A stretch of 64,000 bases of DNA from Mya arenaria (lineage: Eukaryota; Mollusca; Bivalvia; Myida; Myidae), in contig NC_069135.1 in the NCBI RefSeq assembly GCF_026914265.1, positions 62,486,738 to 62,550,737 on the forward strand, given 5' to 3'. Made by a program: the position numbers and the translations under genes. Below are positions 41,758-55,180 of the stretch, in pieces. The notes beneath the pieces are model-generated. The model had not been told where the DNA came from and ran no database searches. It was given only the letters and a program-made list of their open reading frames with translations. Every line of letters starts with the position of its first letter. Position 1 is the first letter of the stretch.

Positions 41758-42728
41758 GTGCAGCTTGTTGAATAAGTTTAAATCTAGACTGTATAATGCA
41801 TTCATGGTTTACTTTTATCCACTTTCATTTTTTTTTCGAAGATATTTTTAGTTATTTTTAAAAAGCCTGCTTTTAAATGTATATTTGCACGAAGATTAAT
41901 AAGATTCAATTTTCTAAATACAAGTTGCGTTTTATATAATAACAGGACACTTTTTAAAGGACAGAAAGAATTGCACTGCGTTCTAGCCATTTATTATATA
42001 AGGGTGAGTTAGATGAATTAGCGAGGAATACAGGTATATAAAGATATAACAATCACATATATTTTACATTTTATTGAACAAAATGTAAGGATTTCAAAGG
42101 CACATCACAAGGCAAAATTCATAAATAAAATAATGAAATCTATTTACTAATGAATGATCATAATTCAAGATTAAAACATAATCGTACTATTACCAAAACA
42201 ACTTTATCAGAATCGGGCTTTCTTTTGTTTTAAGTTATATACAATGTTACATCATTCAGCAATGTAATGCAAATTAGGTACTAATGAGTTTATAAACAAT
42301 CAAGGTTGGTTAATAAGTTAGCTAAACATAATATTAAAGGGGTTGCAGCATGTAGGGGGCTGCATGTACAATGGCACTATGTTTTTGACATTTAACACTC
42401 GTTTGTAATATATTTGTCACAGAACTAACGACACACACGTAAATTTAATGAACATGCTAGGTGCATACATGTATTAAATAAATATACAATAAAGTACAGA
42501 AACTCAATAAATAGTCATCATGAGTTTGAAAAAACATTAATAGCATACAAAAAAACCCACACAAAAGTAGTTGGTTGGTTTTGAAATGTTTAAAGTTGGT
42601 AGTGGAGCAAACACAGCGAAATCAACTCAGAGCAACACTTTGCTGTCTTTAACATGTCTTATCCATCTTGGCGATTCTTCACCTCGCCCATGTTCATATT
42701 CTTTTTCGGAAAGTGTGAAAGAAGTTTC
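41758..42728. other. Non-coding between satellite and gene B
   Basis: Paralogous to 61991-62690. Block 2 lacks about 260 bp corresponding to roughly 42412-42680. It may include the gene B 3' UTR (possible minus-strand AATAAA at 42070-42075). Confidence 0.45.
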
Positions 42729-42732
42729 TCAG
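42729..42732 (-). CDS. Gene B terminal exon start (Cys completion plus TGA)
   Basis: TATTTTCAG precedes CTGAGAAAC. C completes TG|C (Cys) and TGA stops. Genes A and C have CTAA at the same place, so splicing gives the same protein length in every copy. The 3' UTR continues downward to an undetermined point. Confidence 0.5.
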
Positions 42733-42983
42733 CTGAAAATATATAGATTGATTTATTTGTTAGAACTTAACGATTAACAGTTTGCATTAATATGTATTTC
42801 AAATGCAAGAACAATACAACAGGTTTGAAATGAATGTAATGACATATTGTAGCTTTGAAGCATTTCACATTCGTACATTAATAGTTTAAATCAGTGGGAT
42901 TGCATCGTGTTTAGTCGTTTAGACGTCCGTTGAGATTTTAATTACTACTATAAATCGTTACCAAAACGTAAAAAGACACTCAC

Positions 42984-43437
42984 CAATGGTCAAGTCTTCC
43001 GCAGGGTCCGCATGCTTTTTCTTGCGGAACGCAGCCGCCTTTTGAGCCATCGAACACCTCGCCAACCGCACATTTCACCGTGCCAATATATTTTCCTCCC
43101 TGGCAACGCACGTATCGGTCACATCGCCCAAACTCATCCTGATGGAATCCGTCTACTTTTGTACCGCACTCGGGCATCATTCCCCCGTGTTCTCGAGGAA
43201 TCATATCTAATGAAACGCATTCGTTTTTTTCCGGATGGAACAATTGTGTTCGGCCATTTTCGTCAGCTTGGCATCTCTCCTCTTTGATCGTGCGTTCTTT
43301 GTAGCATACGGCGTAGAATGGACTCCAAAGTTTTACTGGATGAACGTTTATTCCGTCAGGTTTGCCCACACAGCTTGGAAGGTCGACACTGCAGGGTCTA
43401 CAGTGGGCAACGGGACACTGGTTGGATCTGTATTGGC
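42984..43437 (-). CDS. Gene B exon 3
   Basis: Acceptor GTACTTCAG. Begins CQYRSNQCPVAHCRPC, more cysteine-rich than gene A, then CVGKPDGINVHPVKLWSPFY and the third module ending ACGPCGRLDH. Reading through the donor gives Trp then TGA at 42980. Confidence 0.86.
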
Positions 43438-44623
43438 CTGAAGTACAACAAAATACAAGCTATTTTTCAGGAGTTAGGGTGTATTATATAAATAATATTA
43501 TTGGGTGCTGGCCAGAACTTCTGGAATCTACTAGGTGCCGAAAATTTAGAGTTGCATCAATTTATGATATATGTTGGTGTTCAAAGTGTAATTACCAATG
43601 CATTTTGGCTGTTGGATTTCTATATTTCAAACAAAGTTTGATAGGTCAACTTACATCCATCCTTGAACTCTGTCCTGCTACCACATTTTACATTCTCAAA
43701 ATGGCCACACTGTTTGGTCTCAGTGTTGAACATCTGTGGGTAGGGACATTCAACAAGGTGTTGCTCGAAGAACCTGGGAATCCCATGTGTGTAACGGACA
43801 CTGCAATTGTAGAAGGCTTGACATTCCGTGGGGTGTGGGAACACGCCTCCGAACATGTTGCATCGTTCCTCTGGGCTAAGAGGCCCTGGAAAGTAAAACT
43901 AATTTTTAGCAAATTGATTCATAAAACAGGATTTATGTGTAAACTTTCGGCTACTGAGCTTGTTTCCTTATTTTTTCATATAATAATTAATATCTTTAAA
44001 GATGCATGATATACTCTTCTATACATTATTTGCCAAGAGTAGTTTTCAACCGAGGTATTTGCATAAAATAAATGTTAATTGGAATTAATTTGCTGTTTTT
44101 ATTTTCGTATTCATTTATTTAAACTAAAGTATTAACTTTTTTCGACATAAAATTCACTCTTCAGTATAAATAATGCTTTATGTGTTCTATTTATGAAGAC
44201 TATATAAATTATTTACTATATAAACTGATGTACATGTTTAGCAATTGTACACTTTGGCATGCTTTTTGAAAACACATACTTAGGAAAATCATACAATGTC
44301 AGACAATACAAACACCAGCGCTAGAACTTACCTAGGTCAGGCAGCAAGGGCATGTGGCCACCGCTTCCTTCTGTTGTTTTCTTGCAGTCATCATACATTG
44401 AACCTTTGGGAACACAAACGTTTGCGCTGGAGCTGAACACCGATCTAGGAGGACAAGGCGGCATCTCGACTTTTTTCCCAAACACGCACATGAAGAAGCC
44501 CGTACAGTCGGCCTTTCCGATGATCTGAAATATACCCGGGGTGCATTGCACGTGTTCGTCGTGGCCAGCAATGACCAATGTTGCGGCGACCAAAGCATAC
44601 AACGATGTTGTGTATCCAATCAT
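42984..44623 (-). CDS. Gene B: secreted CBM14 chitin-binding protein
   Basis: Join (minus) 44332-44623, 43655-43885, 42984-43437, then 42729-42732; 326 residues. Same plan as gene A: signal peptide (MIGYTTSLYALVAATLVIAG), CBM14 module in exon 1, module in exon 2 (with one extra residue, RYTHGIPRF), then the atypical segment and third module in exon 3. All module cysteines are kept and donor GTGAGT after the last module is strong. A longer frame starts upstream at 44719 but would bury the signal peptide, so 44623 is preferred. A and B look like an older tandem duplicate pair. Confidence 0.86.
43655..43885 (-). CDS. Gene B exon 2
   Basis: 231 nt, phase 1 to phase 1, acceptor TTTCCAG, donor GTAAGT. 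It encodes RCNMFGGVFPHPTECQAFYN then CSVRYTHGIPRFFEQHLVEC and QCGHFENVKC. Confidence 0.88.
44332..44623 (-). CDS. Gene B exon 1
   Basis: 292 nt with donor GTAAGT. Signal peptide, then CTPGIFQIIGKADCTGFFMC, MPPC, NVCVPKG and DDC. Same length and phase as in genes A and C. Confidence 0.87.
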
Positions 44624-44820
44624 TGTTTCGCTATAAGGTTTGAGTATTATAGTTGGAAGTCGTGTATGAAATAAAATGAACAATTGAATTATGTTTTCTA
44701 TCAACGTTTTCTCACACACTGTTTGTTAAAAGGATGTAGTCCTAGTAAAAGTAAGCTTATTTTCGATTAAAATCCTTGTCAATGCGTAGTTAGAGAATGG
44801 TTTGAATGTTAAAGATGCGA

Positions 44821-44864
44821 CTTTATATAGAAATTTTCGACAACCTTTAGGCGGCGGGGCTTCC
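44821..44864 (-). promoter_or_regulatory. Gene B core promoter: TATA and GC-rich motif
   Basis: The minus strand reads CTATATAAAG about 200 bp upstream of the ATG, with GGAAGCCCCGCCGCCTA upstream. Position matches genes A and C. Confidence 0.6.
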
Positions 44865-46130
44865 TGGCGCGGTTAACACACGCTCTTAAATTAATGACGT
44901 AGGCGCATAACTTGAGTAGGAAATTGTAATTTAATTTTCGTGGCCCTGTCAGTTAACTTAGTGTTTCAACAATGTTTATTATATTATAATGATAATTAAG
45001 TCGTAATCGTAAAAATGTGTCACTTATTTGTTTCAAGTCATTTGTAACGTATTGTTGACATGCTCATTGAGAGGCTAGAAATATTTAAATTTTTTTTTAA
45101 ATAATTAAATTAGTTGCTCAATGTTTAATACTTTAACGCCGTCGTGGTTTTGTACAGTTGTAATTTTTGCCTTATAAAGAGACGGTTTGAAGGTAGATGA
45201 GCATCACCCGATCATACACTTTGTATTGTATTGTATCTTTTTTTTAAAATATCAGTTTTACATTTAAAGACGAACAAATAAACGATAAGGAGATAATATC
45301 GACTGTTTTGAAAAGACGATTTCATATTTCACAAATCTTACCTCCCATTTCTTTCGTAAACAAGAAATACGAAATTGCGAAATATGACTTTTCGAAGAAT
45401 CGATTCTGATTAAATACATATGAAGCCACTATTTGACTGAATATATGTCATTGTCAGGGTGTTTATGCGAAGTCTTGTATTGTTCTTGTTTGTATAGACA
45501 TTTTTTTAATACTTTGAAAAACATTTTCTGATGTTTATTTTGTCCTTCTCCGATGTTTGTGTAGAAATAATATATTATTGTATAGTTCTTTTCCGATGTT
45601 TGTATATTTTTTCTGTTGTTTATACATTATTTATCTGCTAATGGTTTCCTGATATTTAGGGAATATAAGCTTAAATACATACACATTAAAAACACCTACT
45701 TAATTTTCCAGCTTAATTTATTTTTAGAGGTATTTCTAACAGTAGACATACGCAAGAATAAAACAGAAATCACGTTGAATCGTTTTGATATAAGCATTAG
45801 ACCTTGTAGGAAATTGTGTATCACGTGAGAAACAAATAGCGGAAATCAAAGGCGAAGTTAAAATTCCAACCCTATAAAGATAACCTCTGAATAGCGAGCT
45901 ATTACCGGGCGTAAACGTCATTATGGAGCATTAGCAATACATTCCACACGAATCGAGGCATGAGTATAAAAACGTACAGTTACATCATTTCTATGTTAAA
46001 CAATGCATAATTAAATTACGAAGATTATGATATCTGACAGCAGTGTGAGGTGATACAATGTGATTAGTTATCGTACCAGTGAATGTAAGAAATATTAATA
46101 AAATGCGCAAATAATTTAAATCTAACACGT
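44865..46130. other. Intergenic, nothing recognised
   Basis: AT-rich, with loosely repeated TTTTCTGATGTTTAT-like phrases near 45520-45630 (a degenerate ~45-bp repeat). No gene. Confidence 0.4.
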
Positions 46131-47240
46131 TATTTATTTACCAACAAAATTAAATGCATGTTAATCGTCATGGTAAACACAACGACAGTCAGAGAAGGGT
46201 TCTTTCGAAAAATGTCTTAAATCACCATGCGGTTCCAATACGACAAACTATTGCCAATACTTTGGAGATAAAACCATTTGAATCATGATTTGATATTTCG
46301 AGAAACCACAAAACATTCACCTTCTAAAGTTAAGTGTCTAAGGCGGCTAAGGTGTCTAGCTCATGTGAATTAATGGTTCATGTGGCAACGCAAATTTGCA
46401 AGTCATTTCCTTGTAAAAATGCTTAGGGTTTGTGTAGGAAAACTTGACCTCAATAGTTTGAACATCATGCTTAAGGTCAATATAATAGTAGTGACAATTT
46501 ATACAACGGAAAATGAAAGTCTCCGGTGTTAGGATGGTTTATCATACTTTCATTGAGGACACCACCGCTTAGCTGAGAAGCTGATAATGTGGCCTTCGCA
46601 AGTATAGAAATGTTTGCTGTTGAAAGATTAAACAAAAAATATCTATATTTGATTTTCGTAAGTAATGGATGCTGATAAAATATGGTTAATAATCGGAACA
46701 ATGACTGTAAAAATATAGATAAACTGCGTAAATGTTTTTACAAAATATAATTTGCAATTGCTAAAAAAAATAACCACATGTTTATCATTTTGGTTATGAC
46801 AACGACAGTCAAAGAAATGTAATTTTGCACAATTGTCTATAATTTTCATATGACAAACTATTGCCAATACTTTTGTAGCTAAACAAAATTGAATCATGGT
46901 TTGATATTTTAAGAAACCACAGACCATTCCCTGCCTTTGTTAAGTAAAGTGGCGATGACGGATTATGTGTTGAGTTCATGCGATTTGATTGTAGTAATAT
47001 TGTTAATGTAGCAACGCGAATTTGCAAGTCATTTCCTTGTAAAAATGTTTAGGGTTTGTGTAGAAATACCCCAATTGTGTGAACACCAAGCCTAAGGTCA
47101 ATGCTATTGTATTGACAATTTGTAAAACATAACGTGAAAGTTTTCGGTGTTAGGATGATTTATTGTACTTTCATTAAGGTCTTTACCGCGCCTCAGCTTA
47201 GACGCTGATAAGTGGCCTTCATAAGTATAAATATGTTTAC
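46130..47240. repeat. Tandem duplication of ~500 bp
   Basis: 46130-46640 and 46720-47240 share ACAACGACAGTCA, ACAAACTATTGCCAATACTTT, GCAAATTTGCAAGTCATTTC, TGTAAAAATG.TTAGGG and CGGTGTTAGGATG in the same order. Confidence 0.85.
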
Positions 47241-47864
47241 TATGTGAAGACAAAACAAATAAAACGAACCTATGTCGTGACAAATTTCTTCCTGTTTCTT
47301 TTTGCTTTTAGACTTCCATTCTATTTAATTAAGATTTCCTATAATGCAGTTGAATTTAATTCGATTCAGGGATGTTAAATGGAGCTAATTTACTGTATGC
47401 ATAGACGCCAGTTGTATCCTTTTCTGTGGTAGTAATTGTTATATTGTTTTAGTTGTATTGCACACTTACAAATGGTTAATAAAATATTCAAACAAGGTGA
47501 TTATTTAAAAATGTCATGTTGAATTTAATAATTTTCCGTTTCAACTAGTTGTTCCGTTTTGCTTGCAAAATGCGGGGAAAGATAATTGGGTGAAAACGAT
47601 TTTGAAATGTAATTTCATTGGTTTTACGAAATTCCTCCGTGATCTTTAGATTTTGTATTTTTCTTGTCTTATGACACCTTGCGAAACAAACATAGGTCGA
47701 CCACATTATATTACACCATACTATTTCAATGCAAACTTTATGTGCAAGGCTAGAAGGTAACGATTCATTGTCTTGCTTCAATGCACAATAACAAAAATAA
47801 CATAATATACATCAAATGATATGGCCAAAAATTCAACCACCAAACCCTGCACATTGTTACATTC
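47241..47864. other. Intergenic, nothing recognised
   Basis: No exon, repeat family or RNA gene recognised. Confidence 0.4.
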
Positions 47865-48510
47865 CAGTTGCCACCTTAAAGCACACAACACATAGAGTTT
47901 TCAAAGGGGTTTAGACTGGGATTATCGCCTTCAAACACTCAACACACACCGTTAACACTGGGTTATCCACCTTTGAACACTCAAAACACAAGGTATACAC
48001 TAGTGTTCGCGCCTTAAAACACTAAACACACATCGTTTACAACACACTCTGATTATACAGGGGTTTCCACCTTTCAACTCACAACACGGAGCGTTAACAT
48101 CACACACCGCTAACAGTGGGGTTTGCACATTACAACAATAAACACGCAGTGTTAAACACAATGGTTTCCGACATTAAGCTTTAAACACGTAGCGTTATCA
48201 ACACACATCGCTGACACTGGGGGCCTTGAAACTCTTAACACCCCGCACTTACACGGGGGTTTCCGCCTTGGCACTCAATACGAAGCGCTGATACCGGCGT
48301 TCACGCCTTGAGTCACTTAACACGCAACACTAACACTTAAAACACAGCGCTTACACTTAACACATAGCTCTTACACTAAAGCATCCAACTTGAAACACTC
48401 AAACATATACTTACACTGTGGTTCAACACATATCTTTTACATTGGAGTTTACACATTGAAACATTCAAAACATAGCGTTCACAATGGGGTTCCCGCCTCC
48501 GGGTTTATAG
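47865..48510. repeat. Degenerate minisatellite
   Basis: Loose units of about 50-60 bp with GGGGTT, CGCCTT, AAACACTCAA.ACACA and GTTAACAC motifs, too diverged for a fixed period. Confidence 0.65.
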
Positions 48511-50030
48511 CAAAAAAATTAAAGGGTACTGACCAGATATTTATAAACCAAAGCAATCATTTGCTGTAAGTAGCCCAATGTCTTTTTTAGTGACCACGCC
48601 CCAACCCGAAACACATGAAAACACCCGGAAATTTGTACAGTTATGGGTATTACATTTAGGTGTCTGTTATCATCGATCAGATCGATCAGATCTCAGATCA
48701 ATTGATATTTACATTTTTTTTATTTTTTGATCTGTCAAAGCATGTGCGGTGCGGCCCATTTTTGGAAACATCCCTAATTGGCAGTTAGTCAATGAACAAA
48801 CACAAGTTTTCTGGCACCATTGCAATATACAGTGGGTACAGACATTTCTTAAAATAGGCCTGTATGTACCTATAAATCCAAGAACAGTTTATATCAGAAT
48901 GTATGAATTTGATACGTTCTTGTCTTGTTCTTAATCTAACAAAATTTGTGTAACATTCATTCAATTTTAAGTGAATGGAAATTTTATGTTTGCATTTCCA
49001 TCTTCCTTAATTGATGTCATGGGGAAATGGTTTGAGTGCAATGCAGCTCATATCCTTTTTAATATTTCGACCTTTGAATTAATGTGGAATTCGATAAATT
49101 GTCTTCGTATAAAGATGACTAGTTTTGCACGTTTGACTTCATGGGTGTCAGATTGTCAAATGAGCCACTAATAGATTAACGTTGTCATTGCATAATTATC
49201 AAAGTGAAGTATCAGCATTTAGACGCTTACGTCCATTTTTTGACCTTCAAAATGAAAGACAAACTTTTTACATGCCTTTACTTAGTGATGGCGCGAATAT
49301 CGAATATAATCGAAATATTTTTGATTGAAAGCGAAAATCGGCGAAATCGTTTTTGATAATCCATAATCGATCATCATCGAACAACTTTTTTTACTTAAAA
49401 ACAAAAAAATACACGTCGTGTACAAAGAGTTGAATCATTACAATATATAGTCAAATTGGTGTTATAAATGTACATTTTTTATTTTTTTATTTTATATGTT
49501 AGGCCATCTTTGACATATACTTGACTGGAAGATTGTTTTAACTATCATGAACATTAACTGTATTTGAGTAAAATTTAGATGCATGAAAATCGTTGCTCAT
49601 TTTGATTCGATTAGCGAATATGGAATTGTTCCGTTAAATACTACCTTTACCACGAGGTAATGCCGCGTTTTGACGTTGAATATGTTGTGATGTACAATTA
49701 TGTAGTTCAGGGAATCCTCATACACAGCTAATACTTTTGTTTGTGAGTTGTACTGTACTTTAATATTGATTCACTAGGGGATGGTCGGGAACACTTTTAT
49801 TAACCATAACCCGACGAATCTAGTAGTACCATCCAATCATTCGTGTTGTATTATGTTTGTTTATGTCAGCCTTCACACTCTTGTGACACTTGATATGACA
49901 AACGATCAAAATGTTATCTAAATGTACTTGTTTTTGTTTCAGACAAATTTGTCACCTAGCGGTGCTTCTTTTAATTGGTACAGGTATATCAAGTATCAAT
50001 GGACCCGGTGCAGTATTAATGGACCTTATG
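48511..50030. other. Intergenic, nothing recognised
   Basis: Near 48530 the sequence TTAAAGGGTACTGACCAG resembles a MITE end without a visible partner. Near 49290-49390 it is rich in ATCGA/TCGAA. No gene. Confidence 0.4.
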
Positions 50031-50034
50031 AAAT

Positions 50035-50190
50035 GTCCGTATAATAAACATGTAGAAGCCCGTCGTTTGTAAGGTATCGTGAACATATGAAAAATCAGTG
50101 TGATAAACCAGTACAAGCCCGCCCGTTCAAAGCAATGTTACAATATAAATGACCAGTTTGATAAACCTGTACAAGCCCACAGTTGAATAG
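50035..50190. repeat. Three ~59-bp tandem repeats
   Basis: GATAAACC.GTACAAGCCC recurs at about 50101 and 50159 with a variant at 50042, just before the start of block 2. Confidence 0.75.
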
Positions 50191-50223
50191 CAACCTGACA
50201 ATTATTAATATTCAGTAAGATAA

Positions 50224-51949
50224 GTTTATTTCTGTTTTAGTGTAATTTAATGCATGTTAAATTTGACAAATGTTTTTGCTGAGAATCAGTTTAATTGACA
50301 GATGATTATATGTTAATTAAAATGAAGTTAAGTAGATTGATTAGGTATTGTATGATATCGATGTGGTTAGATCATGTGATGCTTGCAACGTTTCCTTTTA
50401 AGTTTTTACCTTTATACTCCCATAACAAAGACCTCTCCAGCATTTCAAGTATCCGAGACATGTTTTGCCTTTGTTCGAAGAATTAAGTTATCAAGATAAA
50501 GTTAAATTGATTTGAACATGTTCCATGTAATGATTGTTTTGACATTATAGCGTGGAATTAACATTCATCGCATATAAAAACTATTGCGTTTCAAAAATAA
50601 TAGGACTCGATGTCGCTTAATTAACAAAAACACTTGTAATCCATTTGTTGAATTGAGTTCCTAGTAGCACTCGGACGTTGACTTATACATACATGGGAAT
50701 ATACAATAACTTTGATCATATATAACATTTAAAAATCATATAAATAAATTTTGAGTTAAAATAGTTTACCTGTTCTTCCAGAAATCGTATTCTTTGATAA
50801 AATAAATTTAGGTAGCAAATAAAATTTGCTTACACAAGATAATACTCATTTACAAAACAATCAGCTTGAATAATGCTAAATGGCGACCCAAACATTCGAT
50901 CATATTCAAATTACTACAATGATTTTTCGTATAAAATTATCATATAAATTTCGATCTGTTCACTCAAACGCCTAACGCCTATAATTAAAACACACTACCT
51001 ACATGACATAACATCAAGGACCACACCGTATTTGGGCACTTCCACTTCTGCACCATATAATCATGAAGAATGTATTCCACAAATACATCGTTGTTGACAA
51101 ATTGTCGGTAGTTTGGAACACAGTTAAGCAATACGCAACGAATTGGTTGATTCCTATTCGTCTAAAAGACTTTTTAAATTTTTATCGTACATGTATATGC
51201 TTTCTAAATCAAGTAGTAAGATACGTTACGATTGTAGGAGCTCGAATATTGTTTTACAAGATTAAACAAAAATAACTTCATTGAATAATGTTTACATCAA
51301 TTGTTTTGCATCGACTTAAGTGTTTCAATATGGCGTATAACCTTTTTTGTGATAGAATACTGCAGGAATCATTATTGATCGTCTGATTCCTATTTTGTTT
51401 TTGAGGAACCAACAATCAATCATATTTGTCTATCGCTATGGTTCATATGCTAATTACAACACATACGTTTTTATTCAATTTTTATCATCAAAGAACCTGT
51501 CACAACTCAGTCTCATGCATCAAAGAAGCCAGGTGAGCCTTAATGATATCAAATGGCGATGTTGCATTCTTATAGATGAATAAGTAATTGATAACAATTC
51601 TTAGAAACGGTGCGTTATAGTGCACAACCTTCTTTGTCATAGCAACTTTCCATATGTGCTTTAATTGATAAAGAGATATGACATAGTTTAGATTGACTGT
51701 TGGTTTGTTACAACCCAAGGAAGTTAAATATACATAGAATACGCTGTATATGCTTTAGTTTGCAATGCGAAGGGGCATTGTTTAGATTGACCTTTTTATT
51801 TGTTGTTATAAACGAACACATTTATATACATAGAGTACGCAGTGTAGGAATTGCGTTCGTCACATCATGTCACATCGTCGCGTCCATGAAAAATATTGTA
51901 TCGCATGAAGCTTCAAAAGATTCGCACCCATACTCCTGAAACTTACCAA
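50224..51949. other. Non-coding 5' part of block 2
   Basis: Paralogous to 26923-29098. Open frames at 51063-51275 and 51700-51939 are not conserved in block 1. Confidence 0.5.
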
Positions 51950-52735
51950 TATTGGTTATAAAGGAGTATTGCACCAATTGTCATGAAACTTCATAGGAAT
52001 GTTGGTAAGCATGAATATTGCACCCATCATCATGTAATTTCAAAGGAATGTTAGACAGCATAGGAAATTATTCGTCTGCAATTTATCTAACATGTCACTC
52101 GCTCTAGCAAGTGTTCAAGTGGTATCTGTAGATATTTATCACTTCTTTAATAGCTCAATGTAATATTGTCAGCATAGGAAACTACAAGTGAAATTATTGT
52201 GACATTTCACTCGCTCTAACAAGTGTGCAAGGCGCGTCTGGGGATATTGATCACATCTTGAACAGTCCAAAGTAATGTTGTCAGCATAGGAAATCCTACA
52301 TCTTCAATTAATGTGACATTTCACTTGCTCTTACAAGTGTTAAATCGGCATCTAGGGTGATTTATCACATCTTATATAGCTCATATTTGCGTTGGTCATC
52401 GTAGGAAATTGTACATTTTCAACTTGTATGTCAGTTCACTCGCTTAAGCAAGTTTCAAGCGGCGTCTGGAGGTATTCCTTACACCTGTGATAGCTCCTAG
52501 TAATGTTGGTAAGCGTGAGAAATCGTACATCAGCAATTTGTGTGACAGTTCATTCGCTCTTACAAGTGTTAAGGTGGTATCTTGGAATATTTATCACATC
52601 TTTAATAGCTCAGTGTAATGTTGGTCAGCATAAGAAATGGTACATCTTTAATTATTGTGACATTTCACTCGCTCAACAAGTGTTCAAGTTACCACTGGGG
52701 ATATTTATCACATTTGTGATAGCTCTCGTTTTCTA
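51950..52735. repeat. ~120-bp tandem repeats, about 6 copies
   Basis: Same unit as 29306-29775 (TGACATTTCACTCGCT, AACAAGTGTTCAAG, ATATTTATCACATC, AATGTTGGTCAGCATA). Confidence 0.85.
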
Positions 52736-55109
52736 TAATTTAAAGACTAGAATGCTGTGTGTTGACACAGTAGCAACGCATTTCTAGATTTTCTTGCAAA
52801 CTTTTAAATAATACATCATAGGGCGCTAGTTTGTCAATCTTATAGAAAAAGCATGTTGAAATGCTAATGCCGTAATGGCGACAAACGTAGGCATGAATAT
52901 TTTATTTGTTTTGTGCACATTTTTGTAATTAAGAAATGTTTAACACAGAGTGTAATTTAAATTTAAACGCTTGTGTATCTAGGTGGTGGAGATATTTACA
53001 AATGTGATGAGCAATTTTCTTTTCTTCGGATGTTTGCTTTTTAAATTAATTAGCATACTGTTTTAAGCTATTTCCGTTTCCAATGAAGTACGTTAATGCA
53101 CAGTTTAAGTTCAAATGTACTCCAATATTTATAATATATGAATGTGGTTATACTTTAATACTGAACAATTGTAAATCGCATGGGGGTGACTCCCTGATTC
53201 ACCAGCAAATGTTAAAAATTGCTACATTATTCATGTTACAGGTTATATAATGTTCTGGAATATAAGATATTTATGAAAACGAAACAACAAATAAACTTCT
53301 TAAAGGTCTTGAAAACAAAATCAAAATAAGTTATTCCTCGACCGAATTTAGCTTAAATTAATCCAAAATTTGTATGTATAATGTAATTTTCGTCATTTGT
53401 TTTACATGCTATGAATAAGCAAGCAATACCCTGTCAAATGATACCAAATTAAATGGGGGTCACTAGACATCAACATTTTACTTGATTGACAATATAGCTA
53501 TCAGCTAACTAGCGTACTGGTGGATAGGTGACTGCATGTTTTATAGCATGTGTAAATCAATAGATTTATATTAACAAGTTCAAAGGGAGAAAAGTTAAAG
53601 ATATTATGCCGTGAATACAATGAGCATAAATTACAAAGCAGGAAACGATATCCTTTATTTTATTAGTTTGAACGAATGAAGGAGGAACATGGTCTATATC
53701 TCAACTAGATTTAACATTAGATCTTTATCTTTATCTAAGATGTAATTTTAGACACGACATGTAAGATATATTGGATATGAAGTTATTTGAATATGTGCGG
53801 TCGACAACTCATTCATCATAAGTGAAGGCAAGAGTATAAATAAAACAAAATCTTAAATTTATTGTAAATTGTTGTTTGTGGTTATGTTAAGCAAGTTAAA
53901 ATTGTTATGTAGTGGTGTAAGAAAAATAAACTATGATTTAACAGATTCCAAGTAGTTAATAACTGATGCAATGACTTCCTGAATAAAATCATGATAGAGA
54001 TTGAAATGGGCTTCCGCAAATACAAATTTATGATCATTGTACTTATGAAGAACTTGGTTCATACTAAGTCGATAACTTGTTTAATACTTCTTTTATTTTT
54101 AAGATAATAATACAATAAAATACACAGGGACAAGCCCACTTGTCTTTCATTTCTTTCTTTAGCTACTAAGTGGTCAAAATGCCACAGCGTTTATTTTCAT
54201 TGGAGCTTCATTACCGTTACCAGCAGGTGTCGATTAGATATTCTGAGAATAGTTGGAATAGTTAATCGCTTAAGCATATACAAAGAATGACACTAAGACT
54301 TGAGTTATAAGGATCTGCCTTTTGCTAAACTAATACGATACTTAGTACCATCGAAGAACAATAGGCAACGGCTCAGGACAACCGCTAACGGCTATTTTAA
54401 GTAGTGTCCAGAAATAAGTTTAATTTAATACCTTGTTTACTAAAATCTTATTAAAGGGGTTTGGTCTAATTAATTTTGACGTCACTAAAACTATTGATGG
54501 ACAAGCTCCTTTTTGTGGCGATAGCCAGTAAAATACTTTTGTTATTGTCACGTGAGATTAAATTTATCACATGATATCGTTAAACTATTAAGGGGAATTA
54601 GGAACACTTCTGAATGGTCAACTACAATGGGGGCCAATAAGGGAGTATAAAACCTTATTTTTGAAGGTCGAGAGGTAGTCTGTTTCTGGTTAGGATTCTG
54701 AAAGTCGAAAATGTAATTGATTTTAAATCTTCAGATCTACGGACCGAGTTGAGGCAGTCGTCTGCCTGATTTTGATCTGAGAGTCAGCTTTGCTCTCGTT
54801 TAATAGAACAAATTAATTGGCAACTAAGAAATAATTAATTGCTAACAATAAAATATGCAAAATCGGACGTGGTTGTTTTGACTTTATTAGTATACGGTTG
54901 GACGGCTTAGTGTATAGCAAGGAAATGGAGTGAGGGTGTTACATACGTGTATATGAATAAACAATCACGGAAGTGTGCTTCACCCTTCTTTTAAGGTAAC
55001 TTGATAATCGCAAACATCAATATGCATATAGAAGCATCATACTTCTTTTAATCCTAATGATTTAAATGTCAAGATAAAGGTTTGTAGTTTTCGATAAGAT
55101 TAATATGTC
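52736..55109. other. Non-coding, paralogous to 29.78-31.77 kb
   Basis: Between about 54130 and 54900 the sequence has no match in block 1 and is an insertion here or a loss there. It has no recognised coding content. Confidence 0.45.
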
Positions 55110-55180
55110 GAAGCAATAACTCTGTTGGTAGCGCTTCTCGCTAATAATCTGTCGATCGATGGTTCTAGTCCTACCTGGTG
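55110..55180 (+). repeat. tRNA-derived SINE, paralogue of 31775
   Basis: TAACTCTGTTGGTAGCGC and GATGGTTCTAGTCC at tRNA spacing. More decayed than the block 1 copy. Confidence 0.5.

Larger units (their letters stand above)
26923..44041. repeat. Segmental duplication, block 1
   Basis: Co-linear with block 2 (50224-64000). Anchor pairs include 26923/50224 (AGTTTATTTCTGTTTTAG), 28610/51370, 29760/52720, 31775/55110, 34720/56145, 36160/57570, genes A/C, the 68-bp satellites, and genes B/D. The match runs to the window edge, so the true end may extend beyond 44041. Identity varies along its length. Confidence 0.9.

Noticed and set aside
38884..41805. Long minus-strand open frames with VLLYYVLMFVPQC-type repeats
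   Set aside because: They come from the 68-bp satellite. The unit length is not a multiple of three, so the frame changes each unit, and no start or splice context is shared.
43362..44009. 215-codon plus-strand frame, repeated at 63321-63968
   Set aside because: It lies antisense to exons 2-3 and the intron of genes B and D. Its conservation is explained by the minus-strand exons and the near-identical duplication.
44321..44719. Upstream Met (44719) as the start of gene B
   Set aside because: It would place the signal peptide internally, and the extension has no counterpart in genes A and C.
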